Positions 17,410 to 26,307 of a DNA stretch of 44,766 nt are shown in pieces. The notes beneath the pieces are model-generated. The model had not been told where the DNA came from. It saw only the letters and a program-made list of their open reading frames with translations, and did not search any database. Source of the DNA: Gammaproteobacteria bacterium. Its GTDB lineage: Bacteria; Pseudomonadota; Gammaproteobacteria; RBG-16-57-12. The number at the start of each line of letters is the position of its first letter. The first letter of the stretch is position 1. Both the position numbers and the translations under genes were made by a program. The DNA lies in assembly GCA_021647245.1 (NCBI GenBank), contig JAKIVC010000025.1, positions 1 to 44,766 of the forward strand. The letters run 5' to 3'.

Positions 17410-18390
17410 TCAGACCACGCCCGCACGTAGCAAGTCGTGCATATTGAACGCACCCACCACACACCCTGCACCATCAACAACGGGTAATGCATTAATTTTG
17501 TACTCATCGAGTATCTGCAACGCCTCAGCCGCCAGCATATTACATTGTACCGTTTGACAAGGTGTCGTCATGTGCTCCTTCACTTGCATCTGGTGCAGGT
17601 TGATCTCACCATGATCGAGCATACGCCGAAGATCACCGTCCGTAAAAACACCCTGTAACTGCAATTTATCATATGAATCAACCACCACCACCATGCCTAA
17701 CCCTTTGCGCGTCATCTCTACCAAGGCATCACTCATCGGCTGTTCACCGGTAACCAGCGGGATTGCCGAATCACCGTGCATAATATCACTCACATGCAAC
17801 AGCAGCCGCCGACCCAGGCTACCGCCAGGATGGGAGAGTGCAAAATCTTCCGCTGTAAAGCCCCGCGCTTCCAGCAGTGAAACCGCCAGAGCATCTCCCA
17901 TTGCCAGTGCTGCGGTGGTGCTCGCAGTGGGCGCCAGCCCAAGCGGACAAGCCTCCTTGCTTACACTGACATCGATATGAACATCTGCTTCACGCGCCAG
18001 AGTGGAATCTGGATTACCGGTTAGCGCAATCATCGGCACGCCCGCACGGCGAATCAGCGGCAGAATGGTTCTCAGCTCATCTGTCTCGCCCGAGTTGGAG
18101 TAAGCCAGCACCACATCTTTTGATGTAATCATCCCGAGGTCACCATGACTCGCCTCACCGGGGTGCATAAAAAAAGCGGGGGTTCCGGTACTGGCCAGTG
18201 TCGCCGCCACCTTATTGCTTATGTGGCCCGACTTGCCCATGCCCGTCACCACCACCCGCCCTTCACAGGCCAGCATAAATTCACAGGCACGCACAAAGCC
18301 CTCATCAATTCGCGCAATCAACGCGGTAATTGAGTCGGCCTCGGTTTTTAGCACCGCCGTCGCCAATGCGGTTACTTTTTGCTTATCCAT
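17410..18390 (-). CDS. kdsD: Arabinose-5-phosphate isomerase
   Basis: Converts ribulose 5-phosphate to arabinose 5-phosphate, the first step towards Kdo. It has 326 residues, the normal length. The N-terminal SIS domain (about 40-175) contains 'VVVTGMGKSGHISNKVAATL' and 'AYSNSGETDEL', and there is a conserved 'FALSHPGGSLGRRLL'. Two CBS domains follow (about 205-326). It forms a run with kdsC, lptC, lptA and lptB, so LPS synthesis and export genes are linked. The upstream neighbour is a small HMA protein 5 bases away. Confidence 0.96.
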   Translation of the reverse strand: MDKQKVTALATAVLKTEADSITALIARIDEGFVRACEFMLACEGRVVVTGMGKSGHISNKVAATLASTGTPAFFMHPGEASHGDLGMITSKDVVLAYSNSGETDELRTILPLIRRAGVPMIALTGNPDSTLAREADVHIDVSVSKEACPLGLAPTASTTAALAMGDALAVSLLEARGFTAEDFALSHPGGSLGRRLLLHVSDIMHGDSAIPLVTGEQPMSDALVEMTRKGLGMVVVVDSYDKLQLQGVFTDGDLRRMLDHGEINLHQMQVKEHMTTPCQTVQCNMLAAEALQILDEYKINALPVVDGAGCVVGAFNMHDLLRAGVV

Positions 18391-18395
18391 GGGGG

Positions 18396-18599
18396 TTACT
18401 CCACCTTCTCAGGATAACCTAGCGCATCTAGGCAACGTGCCAAATCAGCACGATCGAGGTTATCACCACTAATAATAACCGTACCGGTGGTTGGCTCAAC
18501 CTCAACCTCCATCACTTCATCTCGTGCCAGCAGCCCCGCGATGATGTTGTTGACACAGCTCTGACACTTCACATTTGCGACTGTTAATAGTTCTGCCAT
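18396..18599 (-). CDS. Small heavy-metal-associated (HMA) domain protein
   Basis: A 67-residue single HMA domain with metal-binding cysteines Cys12 and Cys15 (NVKCQSCVNNI) followed by the ferredoxin-like beta-alpha-beta pattern and 'LDALGYP' near the end. It resembles CopZ-type soluble chaperones, usually for Cu(I), but the usual GMTC/MxCxxC methionine is not present (VKCQSC). The metal is therefore uncertain. It is wedged between the antiporter gene and kdsD (gaps of 6 and 5 bases). This is a place where such small HMA proteins occur in related bacteria, with no known link to Kdo synthesis. Confidence 0.85.
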   Translation of the reverse strand: MAELLTVANVKCQSCVNNIIAGLLARDEVMEVEVEPTTGTVIISGDNLDRADLARCLDALGYPEKVE

Positions 18600-18605
18600 A
18601 ATCTG

Positions 18606-19583
18606 TTACCCCACCACTGCAAAATAGAGCATGACCATATAAGCGACAAAGGAGGCCAATAAAACAGCGCCTTCAATACGATTAATCTGACCATCCTTGC
18701 CTTTAAATCCATACGCCATCAAGAACAGAGCCACGGTTAATATCGTCATGATAATAAAATCACGATTCATCACCTCCGGCGCCAACGCCGTCGGCATAAT
18801 GATTCCCGGCAGCGCCAAAACAGCTAAAATATTGAACAAATTAGAGCCAATAATATTCCCAATCGCCATCTCATGCTCTTTTTTCAGTGCAGCAGACACT
18901 GTGGCTGCCAACTCTGGCAAGCTGGTACCGATAGCAATAATTGTCAGGCCAATGATCAAATCACTCACCCCAAAATAGCTAGCGACATTAACCGCCCCCC
19001 ACACCAGCAGCTGTGAGCTTGCCATCAACAAAGCAAGGCCTAACAGCAGCCAGAAAAATGCTTTTTTTGTCGACATATCGGTCGGAATTTCGCCCTCAAA
19101 CTCCGCCTCTAGAGGCTCCTTCCCTGCCTGCTGCTCTTGTCGAGCAAGACGAACCATCCACCACAACATCACAACCACACCGGAGAGCAAAATAAAGCCA
19201 TCAACTCGGCTCAGCTGATTGTCGATCATCAACACGGCTGCCAGCGCAATCACCAAAAAAAGCAGCGGAAACTCACGTTTTAAGACTTTAGAGTGAACAA
19301 CCATCGGCGCAACAATAGCGGTAATGCCCAAGACTAACGCGATATTGGCAATATTGGATCCCAGCGCATTGCCCACCCCCAACTCAGGGTTACCACCCCA
19401 GGCCGCCATACCAGATACCAACATTTCGGGTGCAGAAGTTCCAAACCCCAGAATGGTCATACCGATAATCAGTGGTGAAACACCATAGTTACGCGCCACC
19501 GCTGAGGCACCCAGAACAAAACGATCTGCGCTCCAGACGAGCACCACCAAACCCAATAAAATTGCAGCAGAAAATAACAACAT
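18606..19583 (-). CDS. yrbG: Calcium/sodium antiporter (YrbG family)
   Basis: A 325-residue inner-membrane exchanger with two inverted Na_Ca_ex repeats. The alpha-repeat motifs are 'GFGTSAPEMLVSG' with 'GNALGSNIANIALVLG' in the first half, and 'AIGTSLPELAATVSAALK' with 'GNIIGSNLFNILAVLA' in the second. A cytoplasmic acidic loop (about 150-175) separates the halves. In E. coli and many gammaproteobacteria yrbG lies upstream of kdsD, as here. It appears to be the first gene of the 9-kb minus-strand run, with its promoter in the 97-base gap to ubiA. Confidence 0.95.
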   Translation of the reverse strand: MLLFSAAILLGLVVLVWSADRFVLGASAVARNYGVSPLIIGMTILGFGTSAPEMLVSGMAAWGGNPELGVGNALGSNIANIALVLGITAIVAPMVVHSKVLKREFPLLFLVIALAAVLMIDNQLSRVDGFILLSGVVVMLWWMVRLARQEQQAGKEPLEAEFEGEIPTDMSTKKAFFWLLLGLALLMASSQLLVWGAVNVASYFGVSDLIIGLTIIAIGTSLPELAATVSAALKKEHEMAIGNIIGSNLFNILAVLALPGIIMPTALAPEVMNRDFIIMTILTVALFLMAYGFKGKDGQINRIEGAVLLASFVAYMVMLYFAVVG

Positions 19584-19680
19584 AACCGAGAAAAACTCAC
19601 TCCAAATAATTTAATGAGGCCTTTGTTTAAGTGGATATATACCCAAACAGCCCGAGCCGCGAATCATACCACAAGCTGAA

Positions 19681-20550
19681 CTAAGCCAGTGCGTAATGAA
19701 GCGCCACACCCAAAAATATCACCAAGCCAAACCAATGGTTATTTTTAAATGCTTTCATACAGCCCGCCGCATCACGATAACGAATCAAATATTGCTGATA
19801 AACCATTAATAGAGCGCCTACACCTAAAGCCAGTTGATAATAGCCTCCCAGCGACAGCCGCTGCCCCACAAGAAACAGAATCAATATTACCAATGCCTGC
19901 AGTACACCAATAATGACTTTATCTGCCGTTCCGAAAAGAATCGCCGTGGAGCGCACCCCTATTTTTAGATCCTCTTTGCGATCCATCATTGCATACATGG
20001 TGTCGTAAGCGGTCGCCCAAACTACCGTTGCAGCCAATAACAGCCACGCCTCAGGTGGAACCGTATTGATTTCTGCAGCAAAAGCCATCGGCACGCCCCA
20101 ACCAAAAGCCAGGCCAAGAAAAATCTGCGGCATATGGGTATAACGCTTCATGAAAGGGTAAATAGCGGCCAAGACAACGGCAACCAGTGATAACCAGAGG
20201 GTTAATGCATTAAGCAGCAATACACCGAGAAATGCCATAAATGCCAATCCGGCAGCCAGCAGGAGCGCCTCTTTCTTTGAGACCGCGCCGCTGGCAAGCG
20301 GGCGATTTTTAGTGCGCTCAACATGTGGATCAATCTTACGATCCGCATAATCATTAATGACACAGCCTGCCGAACGCATCAGAACCACGCCCACAATGAA
20401 AACAGCCAGATTCAGCCCACTAGGAACACCCTCTGCCGCCACCCACAGTGCCCACATGCAGGGCCAAAGCAGCAGATATATACCCACAGGACGATCCAGC
20501 CGCATCAATAAAAAGTAGTGCCGCCAACGCCCTTGCAATACCAGGTTCAT
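19681..20550 (-). CDS. ubiA: 4-hydroxybenzoate octaprenyltransferase
   Basis: Prenylates 4-hydroxybenzoate, the second dedicated step of ubiquinone synthesis. It is a 289-residue polytopic membrane protein with both Asp-rich motifs: 'NDYADRKIDPHVERTKNRPL' (about 66-85) and 'YDTMYAMMDRKED' (about 182-194). The rest is about eight or nine hydrophobic helices. It has an ATGA overlap with ubiC upstream, the usual pair, so product channelling from chorismate to prenylated hydroxybenzoate is encoded together. Confidence 0.96.
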   Translation of the reverse strand: MNLVLQGRWRHYFLLMRLDRPVGIYLLLWPCMWALWVAAEGVPSGLNLAVFIVGVVLMRSAGCVINDYADRKIDPHVERTKNRPLASGAVSKKEALLLAAGLAFMAFLGVLLLNALTLWLSLVAVVLAAIYPFMKRYTHMPQIFLGLAFGWGVPMAFAAEINTVPPEAWLLLAATVVWATAYDTMYAMMDRKEDLKIGVRSTAILFGTADKVIIGVLQALVILILFLVGQRLSLGGYYQLALGVGALLMVYQQYLIRYRDAAGCMKAFKNNHWFGLVIFLGVALHYALA

Positions 20551-21113
20551 CTCCCGCCTCCACTTACACCGCCCAGCAACTCAAACAGTGACGGTAGAAA
20601 ATATTCACTCACTATTAAAGGCTTATCAGCCAGATAGAAAACCGAACGCCTCCCCCAAACAGGTTCATCACTCAAACCATCTTGCAACAAACTTCCCGGC
20701 AGCCTGGAGACCTGAATCCCAGCACGCCTCATCCCCTTACTGGAAAAGAGCAACGCCCCCAGAGGACGGCCGCCCAGATGGGCCAGACGGCGTGCGGGCC
20801 CCTGCAGAGTCGAAAAGGGGATAACGGTACGCGCGTAAACCAGCGGTCTCGACCCAGCACAGAGATAAACCTCGCGCACCCGTGCCTGCTCACCCCAGCG
20901 AATCGACAGTGATTTCGCCTCATCAAGGTGTGGCCGGTTGCGCTGCTCTTGCAGCAGCTGCACATTGAACTCGTCACCACATAAGCGAATCAAGCGACGG
21001 GTCAGCGAGCCACCATCAAGCAACCACGATCGCTGCTGTGGCATCGCCTGCCTCAAAAAACAGGTCCTCCCATCCCGCCAAGAGACGCCGCTATTCACCC
21101 CCACCACTGACAC
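20547..21113 (-). CDS. ubiC: Chorismate lyase
   Basis: Converts chorismate to 4-hydroxybenzoate and pyruvate. It has about 188 residues if the GTG at 21111-21113 is used, which places the family block 'SWLLDGGSLTRRLIRLCGDE' about 28 residues in, as in other UbiC proteins. A start at an internal ATG (21044) would be too close to the block. Other family features are 'REVYLCAGSRPLVYARTVIP' and 'RLAHLGGRPLGALLFS', containing residues of the product-binding pocket. The C-terminus is Gly-rich. The start is the least certain point. Confidence 0.92.
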   Translation of the reverse strand: MSVVGVNSGVSWRDGRTCFLRQAMPQQRSWLLDGGSLTRRLIRLCGDEFNVQLLQEQRNRPHLDEAKSLSIRWGEQARVREVYLCAGSRPLVYARTVIPFSTLQGPARRLAHLGGRPLGALLFSSKGMRRAGIQVSRLPGSLLQDGLSDEPVWGRRSVFYLADKPLIVSEYFLPSLFELLGGVSGGGR

Positions 21114-21211
21114 ATCTCAACACACTCAACTAGAGAAAAAACCATCATACACGTCAAAACCCCATCAACCCAACCATCACATTGAAGCCTAACCCCATAA
21201 AAACTTACATC

Positions 21212-21240
21212 TTGACACAAGAAAACCCCTATGGCATAAA
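21212..21240 (+). promoter_or_regulatory. Possible sigma-70 promoter for the cytochrome c gene
   Basis: TTGACA (21212-21217) matches the -35 consensus exactly and is followed, after 17 bases, by CATAAA (21235-21240), a 4/6 match to the -10. It lies about 160 bases before the cytochrome start. That gap otherwise has no coding signal. No clear FNR-type palindrome was seen. Confidence 0.4.
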
Positions 21241-21397
21241 GCTAGTTGTTCGTAACAATAATTATAAAGGCGAACCTGTTAAACAACCCTTTCGGGGGAG
21301 GGCTCTCAAGTGGCAACTTGCCATTTATTTTGAACATAAAGCCCACAAACCATACCCTGTAATAAGGGGATTAAATTTCCGTTGGAGGAGAATTATA

Positions 21398-21709
21398 ATG
21401 AAAGCTATCTGGTTAACCATTCCTGCTGTTGCTGCCCTACTTGTTGCGGGCACTGCCAGCGCCGATCTGGCCCTGGCCAAAAAGAACGGCTGCATGGCTT
21501 GTCACGCCATCGATAAAAAAGTAGTAGGTCCAGCCTGGAATGATATTGGTGCCAAATACAGCGCTGAAGCAGACGGCAGAGCAGTCGTACTGGCAAGCAT
21601 CGTCGATGGCAGCCGTGGCAAATGGGGCAAAGTACCTATGCCACCACAAAAACGCGTTTCTGCAGAGAATGCAGAGAAGCTGACTGACTTTATTCTTACA
21701 CTGAAATAA
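21398..21709 (+). CDS. Small class I cytochrome c (c-551 type), periplasmic
   Basis: A 103-residue precursor with a signal peptide (about 1-22, ending ASA) and a mature domain of about 81 residues. The heme site is CMACH (Cys32, Cys35, His36), and the axial methionine is likely in 'GKVPMPPQ'. Size and motifs match cytochrome c-551/c-552 electron carriers. The ATG at 21398 follows TTGGAGGAG, a strong ribosome binding site. The upstream extension of the frame is not conserved-looking and was dropped. A terminator follows at 21728. The redox partner is unknown; cytochromes of this type feed terminal oxidases or nitrite reductases. Confidence 0.92.
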   Translation: MKAIWLTIPAVAALLVAGTASADLALAKKNGCMACHAIDKKVVGPAWNDIGAKYSAEADGRAVVLASIVDGSRGKWGKVPMPPQKRVSAENAEKLTDFILTLK

Positions 21710-21727
21710 ACCGCTCAGCGGCTATCG

Positions 21728-21755
21728 AAAAAGGCCGACAACGTCGGCCTTTTTT
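21728..21755. terminator. Bidirectional terminator between cytochrome c and a DUF2782 gene
   Basis: GGCCGAC (21733-21739) and GTCGGCC (21743-21749) form a 7-bp stem with loop AAC, preceded by five A and followed by six T. It can act in both directions between the convergent genes. Confidence 0.88.
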
Positions 21756-21767
21756 GTTGGCCCACCT

Positions 21768-22085
21768 CTACCAGCGAAAAATCATCCACGCCGGAATCAT
21801 CACATCAGGGTCCAGCTCATTACGACGACTCTCCAGCTCCCCGTCCCCATCTGCATCTATCAAGTAATAGGGGTGACCCACTTTAGGGGTGATCTTAATC
21901 ATGTAGAGTGAGCCATTCAGGCGGTACTCTTCAACCAGCCCCCGACCATCTTCGTGAATCGTCACTTTAGGCTCCAACGCCTGCTCTGCACTGTCAATGG
22001 CCTGCTGCTGAGCAGTCACATCCTGCGCCCACAATGGCGGCATACAAAACAGAAAAAACACAACCCCGTAGCACAGCCTCTTCAT
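21768..22085 (-). CDS. DUF2782-family secreted protein
   Basis: A 105-residue protein of unknown function. The start at 22083-22085 gives a clear signal peptide (MKRLCYGVVFFLFCMPPLWA). The mature part has 'PKVTIHEDGRGLVEEYRLNG', 'YMIKITPKVGHPYYLIDADG' and a C-terminal 'MIPAWMIFRW', the pattern of the DUF2782 family. Members often lie beside polA in gammaproteobacteria, as here, divergent from polA. A periplasmic location is inferred from the signal peptide. Confidence 0.85.
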   Translation of the reverse strand: MKRLCYGVVFFLFCMPPLWAQDVTAQQQAIDSAEQALEPKVTIHEDGRGLVEEYRLNGSLYMIKITPKVGHPYYLIDADGDGELESRRNELDPDVMIPAWMIFRW

Positions 22086-22240
22086 CGCTCTCCCCCTCTC
22101 CAATTCCCCATGATTATAAGCACTCCACCGAGAAGGGCGAACAAAAGATAGCCTCCAAGCGGAAAATAGTTATTAATTCAGGCATTATAGCTTGAATTGA
22201 TGCCGCCACGGCAACCCACAACTACAGTGACAACCAACCC

Positions 22241-24964
22241 ATGAAAAAAAACAACCCGTTTATTCTGGTCGACGGCTCCTCTTACCTGTTTCGCGCCTTT
22301 CACGCCATAAGAGACCTCAGCAATAGCCGGGGAGAACCAACCAATGCCGTTTATGGTGTCATCAACATGATTCGCAAACTGATCAGGGAGTATCAGCCAG
22401 AGCTGATGGCAGTGGTCTTTGATGCCAAAGGAAAAACCTTCCGCAACGACCTCTACCCGGATTACAAAGCCAATCGCCCACCGATGCCAGAAGATCTGCG
22501 CGTTCAGATTGAACCCATTCACAATATCATTCGCGCCATGGGCATCCCACTCATTGTCGTCGATGGCGTTGAAGCAGATGATGTCATCGGCACACTCTGC
22601 CAGCAGGCCAGTGAACAGCAGCAAGAGACCCTGGTCTCCACCGGAGACAAGGATATGGCACAACTGATCAATGAACATGTCACATTGATCAACACCATGA
22701 CCGACACCCTGATGACACCGGAAGGTGTGGTTGAAAAGTTTGGCATTCCACCCGAAAAAATCATCGACTACCTGGCACTAATGGGTGACAGCGCTGATAA
22801 CATCCCCGGTGTCCCCAAGTGTGGGCCAAAGACAGCCGTTAAGTGGCTTAATCAGTTCGGCTCTTTTGACGAAGTGCTGGCACAAGCGGATAAAGTGAAA
22901 GGCAAGGTGGGCGAAAACCTGCGCGCCAGCCTGAAGTTTCTCCCGCTCTCTTACGAACTCGCCACCATCAAACTAGATGTTGCGCTCACCTCATCACCCG
23001 AACAGCTCACGTTGCAGCCCCCCGATTATGAGACGTTAATCGCGCTCTTCAATGAGTTGGAGTTCAAAAACTGGCTGGGTGAAGCGATCAACCACTCGAA
23101 AAACGACAACCACTTGACTCCGAAAAATGAAGCCACGGATAATGCACCTAATGAGAGCCACTATGAAATCATACTTGAGCAGCCGCAGCTCGATAGCTGG
23201 CTGAAAAAATTAAATCAGGCTGAACTGTTCGCCTTTGATTGTGAAACCACTAGCCTCGATTACATGGAGGCCACCGTGGTCGGCGTCTCCTTTGCTGTTG
23301 AAGCCAATCATGCCGCCTACCTTCCACTGGCACATCGCTATCTAGATGCACCGCCACAGCTTGATAAAGCGAATGTACTGGCCCAACTTAAACCGCTTTT
23401 GGAAGACAACAACCATGCCAAGGTTGGACAAAACCTCAAATACGACATGAGCGTATTGGCTAACGAGGGGATCACCCTGCGCGGCATTCGCTTTGATACC
23501 ATGCTGGAGTCTTACACGCTTAATAGCATCGCCAGCCGTCATGATATGGATACACTGGCACTCAAGCACCTTAGCCACAACACCCTTCATTTTGAGGAGA
23601 TTGCTGGCAAAGGTAAAAACCAACTCACTTTCGATCAAATCGACATCGACACTGCCGGCCCCTATGCCGCAGAGGATGCCGATATTACGCTACGCCTGCA
23701 TCAAGCACTCTGGCCACAGCTCCGCCAACTTGAAGGCCCAAAGAAAATATTTGAAACCATCGAAATACCGCTGGTGAGCGTACTCTCACGCATCGAGCGT
23801 AATGGCGTATTAATCGATGCCAAAATGTTACACAAACAGAGCCTGGCACTGGCAGAGCGTATTTTGACCCTTGAAAAGGAGAGCTTCCAAGTGGCAGGGG
23901 AAGCCTTCAACATGAACTCCCCCAAACAACTGCAAACTATCCTGTTTGAAAAGCTGGGGCTACCGGTCATCAGCAAAACCCCGAAGGGGCAGCCATCCAC
24001 CGCAGAGTCCGTCCTTGTGGAGCTGGCGGAACAAGGGCATCAGCTACCACAGCTGATCACAGAGCACCGCAGCCTCAGTAAACTGAAGTCCACCTATACC
24101 GACAAACTACCACAACAGATTAATCAACGGAGTGGCCGCGTACATACCTCGTACCACCAAGCCGTTACCAGCACCGGTCGACTCTCTTCATCCAGCCCCA
24201 ATCTACAGAATATTCCAGTACGCAGTGAACAGGGGCGGCACATACGACAAGCCTTTATTGCACCCGCTGGCTTTAAGCTACTGGCCGCCGATTACTCACA
24301 AATTGAACTGCGCATTATGGCCCACCTCTCCAATGACCAAGGGCTACTCGATGCCTTTACCCATGATATGGATGTGCACTCAGCAACCGCCGCTGAGGTT
24401 TTCGGTATCGAGCTCAACGATGTCAGCAAAGAGCAGCGCCGTCGCGCAAAAGCGATTAACTTTGGCCTGATTTATGGCATGTCAGCGTTTGGCCTCGCCA
24501 AACAACTCGATATCAGCCGCACACAAGCCCAGCAATATGTCGAACTCTACTTTGAACGCTACCCCGGCGTGAAACGCTATATGGATGAAATTAAAGAGCA
24601 CGCCCGACAGCAGGGCTATGTGGAGACCGTCCTTGGCCGTCGCCTCTATCTTCCCGAAATCAATGCCCGCAATGGGCAGCGTCGCCAATATGCCGAGCGC
24701 ACCGCCATTAACGCCCCCATGCAAGGTACCGCAGCAGACATCATCAAACTGGCAATGATCCAATGTGACCAGTGGTTACAACAGAACCCCCATCTAGGGC
24801 GAATGACGATGCAGGTACACGACGAGCTGGTCTTTGAGGTCAGGAATCAACACCTGACTGAAGCGAAAACAAAAATCATTGAATTGATGAGTTCAGTTGT
24901 AAAACTGAAAGTACCCCTCAAGATTGAGGCCGAAGCGGGTGATAATTGGGAACAGGCTCACTAA
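22241..24964 (+). CDS. polA: DNA polymerase I
   Basis: A 907-residue repair and Okazaki-fragment polymerase. The N-terminal 5'-3' exonuclease domain (1-~290) has 'LVDGSSYLFRAFHA' and 'GDKDMAQLI'. The 3'-5' exonuclease (~305-510) keeps the proofreading acidic residues in 'FAFDCETTSL', 'QNLKYDMSVL' and 'YAAEDADITLRL'. The polymerase domain has motif A 'AADYSQIELRIMAHLS', motif B 'RRRAKAINFGLIYGMSAFGLA' (split here for length: RRRAKAINFG, LIYGMSAFGLA) and motif C 'QVHDELVFEV'. All three activities are therefore predicted. The ATG at 22241 starts the conserved N-terminus. It is divergent from the DUF2782 gene and convergent with engB. Confidence 0.97.
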   Translation: MKKNNPFILVDGSSYLFRAFHAIRDLSNSRGEPTNAVYGVINMIRKLIREYQPELMAVVFDAKGKTFRNDLYPDYKANRPPMPEDLRVQIEPIHNIIRAMGIPLIVVDGVEADDVIGTLCQQASEQQQETLVSTGDKDMAQLINEHVTLINTMTDTLMTPEGVVEKFGIPPEKIIDYLALMGDSADNIPGVPKCGPKTAVKWLNQFGSFDEVLAQADKVKGKVGENLRASLKFLPLSYELATIKLDVALTSSPEQLTLQPPDYETLIALFNELEFKNWLGEAINHSKNDNHLTPKNEATDNAPNESHYEIILEQPQLDSWLKKLNQAELFAFDCETTSLDYMEATVVGVSFAVEANHAAYLPLAHRYLDAPPQLDKANVLAQLKPLLEDNNHAKVGQNLKYDMSVLANEGITLRGIRFDTMLESYTLNSIASRHDMDTLALKHLSHNTLHFEEIAGKGKNQLTFDQIDIDTAGPYAAEDADITLRLHQALWPQLRQLEGPKKIFETIEIPLVSVLSRIERNGVLIDAKMLHKQSLALAERILTLEKESFQVAGEAFNMNSPKQLQTILFEKLGLPVISKTPKGQPSTAESVLVELAEQGHQLPQLITEHRSLSKLKSTYTDKLPQQINQRSGRVHTSYHQAVTSTGRLSSSSPNLQNIPVRSEQGRHIRQAFIAPAGFKLLAADYSQIELRIMAHLSNDQGLLDAFTHDMDVHSATAAEVFGIELNDVSKEQRRRAKAINFGLIYGMSAFGLAKQLDISRTQAQQYVELYFERYPGVKRYMDEIKEHARQQGYVETVLGRRLYLPEINARNGQRRQYAERTAINAPMQGTAADIIKLAMIQCDQWLQQNPHLGRMTMQVHDELVFEVRNQHLTEAKTKIIELMSSVVKLKVPLKIEAEAGDNWEQAH

Positions 24965-25059
24965 TCACAGCAGAATGGTCGGATTTATAATGTAAAACCA
25001 CATTTTTTAAGAAAACCGTGAACTAAACAGAAAACACCCAGTCGTACTACCCGTATGGC

Positions 25060-25170
25060 GAGTCACCGGGCCCTGGCAATCCTCCATCGGCAGGGCCCTA
25101 TTAAGCGTCGCCCCCCTTACGGCGCTTAATAACTTTACCGGCTGCAGCCGCAGTCGGTAATTTCTTATTC
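25060..25170 (+). ncRNA. Possible small RNA in the polA-engB gap (three hairpins)
   Basis: The 200-base gap holds three consecutive inverted repeats. They are GGGCCCTG/CAGGGCCC (25068-25075, 25091-25098), TTAAGCG/CGCTTAA (25101-25107, 25123-25129) and TTACCG/CGGTAA (25135-25140, 25155-25160), the last followed by TTTCTTATT. The same genomic place, between polA and engB, encodes Spot 42 in E. coli and ErsA in Pseudomonas. No sequence similarity to Spot 42 was seen. The hairpins could also be terminators for the convergent genes. No reading frame of note. Confidence 0.3.
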
Positions 25171-25779
25171 TGAAGCTTCACTCGTAAAACCCAACCAAAC
25201 ATCCAGACATTGATGAACCTCATCAACCCCTTGACGTTTCAATGATGAAAAAAGCTGCACACTCACCGCATTATCGTAATGATCAACCGCTTTACGCACT
25301 GCCAGCAGCGCACTGCTTGCCGGCCCACGCTTCAGCTTGTCACTCTTAGTCAATAAAATATGGACCGGCATCGCAACCACCGCAGCCCAGTCCAAAAACT
25401 GCTGGTCAAACGTTGTCATCGGATGGCGAACATCCATCACCAGCACCAATCCGGCCAGGCATTCACGGGTTTGAAGATAGCGTTCCAGCAATTTTTGCCA
25501 CTGGATCTTCATTTTTTCTGGCACTTTGGCATAACCATAACCGGGAAGATCCACCAAACGGCGCTTCTCATCAATCTCAAAAAAATTAATCAGCTGAGTG
25601 CGGCCAGGTGTTTTACTGATGCGAGCCAAGCCGCGAATATTGGTCAACGTGTTAATAGCGCTTGATTTGCCTGCATTAGAGCGCCCGGCAAATGCCACTT
25701 CGCGCCCATCTTCACTCGGCAACTGAGAAAGAGCAGCCACACTGATAACAAATTGGGCTCGATTATAGGCCGGATTCAT
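25165..25779 (-). CDS. engB: Ribosome biogenesis GTPase EngB (YihA/YsxC)
   Basis: A 204-residue GTPase needed for 50S assembly. G1 is 'GRSNAGKSS', the G2 region has '[14 protein letters not shown]', G3 is 'DLPGYGYA' and G4 is 'LTKSDK'. It is full length. It is convergent with polA and divergent from a cytochrome gene, the order conserved in Pseudomonas and other gammaproteobacteria. The short C-terminal end (FTSEASE) is not conserved in the family. A +1 frame continues for about 20 codons with a basic, Ala/Lys-rich tail, which may be coincidental. Confidence 0.96.
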   Translation of the reverse strand: MNPAYNRAQFVISVAALSQLPSEDGREVAFAGRSNAGKSSAINTLTNIRGLARISKTPGRTQLINFFEIDEKRRLVDLPGYGYAKVPEKMKIQWQKLLERYLQTRECLAGLVLVMDVRHPMTTFDQQFLDWAAVVAMPVHILLTKSDKLKRGPASSALLAVRKAVDHYDNAVSVQLFSSLKRQGVDEVHQCLDVWLGFTSEASE

Positions 25780-25932
25780 GGTGTATTTCCTTGGTTAAAA
25801 AGAGGTAAGTTCTGTAAAACGGTTGACTCGGGACAATTAACTACAATAACCTTTCCTGTAACTATTTTCACAATAAAGACTCGGAATGACCAGATCCGGC
25901 CTCCGTGAATCTAACCTAATAGGGAAAAAACA

Positions 25933-26247
25933 TTGCTTAGACATCGAGTAAAAGCGCTATTGATCACCTTGATATTAATAAGCCTTGCCCCTGTCATACA
26001 TGCCGCTGGCAACCCGATAGCAGGCAAATTTAAAGCCATTTCATGCCAAATTTGTCATGGCAAGGATGGGCATAGCACCAATCCGCTCTATCCAAAGCTG
26101 GCAGGCCAACATGCCGCCTACATCGAAAAGCAGATGCATGACTTCAAAACCCAGAAACGAATTGATCCGGTCATGAACGAGATGGCCCCCTCAATGTCAG
26201 ACCAGGACATTGCCGATATTGCCGCCTATTTTCAAAGCGTTAAATAG
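25933..26247 (+). CDS. Monoheme cytochrome c (c4/c5-like), TTG start
   Basis: A 104-residue periplasmic cytochrome with a signal peptide (about 1-25, ending IHA). The heme motif is CQICH (Cys38, Cys41, His42), followed by 'KLAGQHAAYIEKQMHDFKTQ', the block shared with cytochrome c4, and a probable axial Met in 'VMNEMAPSMS'. It starts at TTG (25933), since AGGGAAAA lies just upstream and no ATG gives a complete signal peptide. It looks like one half of cytochrome c4, which follows immediately (60 bases), so it may have come from a duplication of half of that gene. The two could exchange electrons. Confidence 0.9.
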   Translation: MLRHRVKALLITLILISLAPVIHAAGNPIAGKFKAISCQICHGKDGHSTNPLYPKLAGQHAAYIEKQMHDFKTQKRIDPVMNEMAPSMSDQDIADIAAYFQSVK

Positions 26248-26307
26248 CACCACCACCATAATAATGATATAACTTTATAACCTTTAAGTAAGGAAGGATC
26301 ACACACC

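Noticed and set aside
21182..21397. Extended N-terminus for the small cytochrome c
   Set aside because: The added 72 residues precede a perfect signal peptide and ribosome binding site, so they are upstream non-coding sequence.
25094..25164. Alternative C-terminal extension of EngB through a +1 frameshift (basic, Ala/Lys-rich)
   Set aside because: EngB is complete without it, the extension matches no known EngB tail, and hairpins occupy the same bases.
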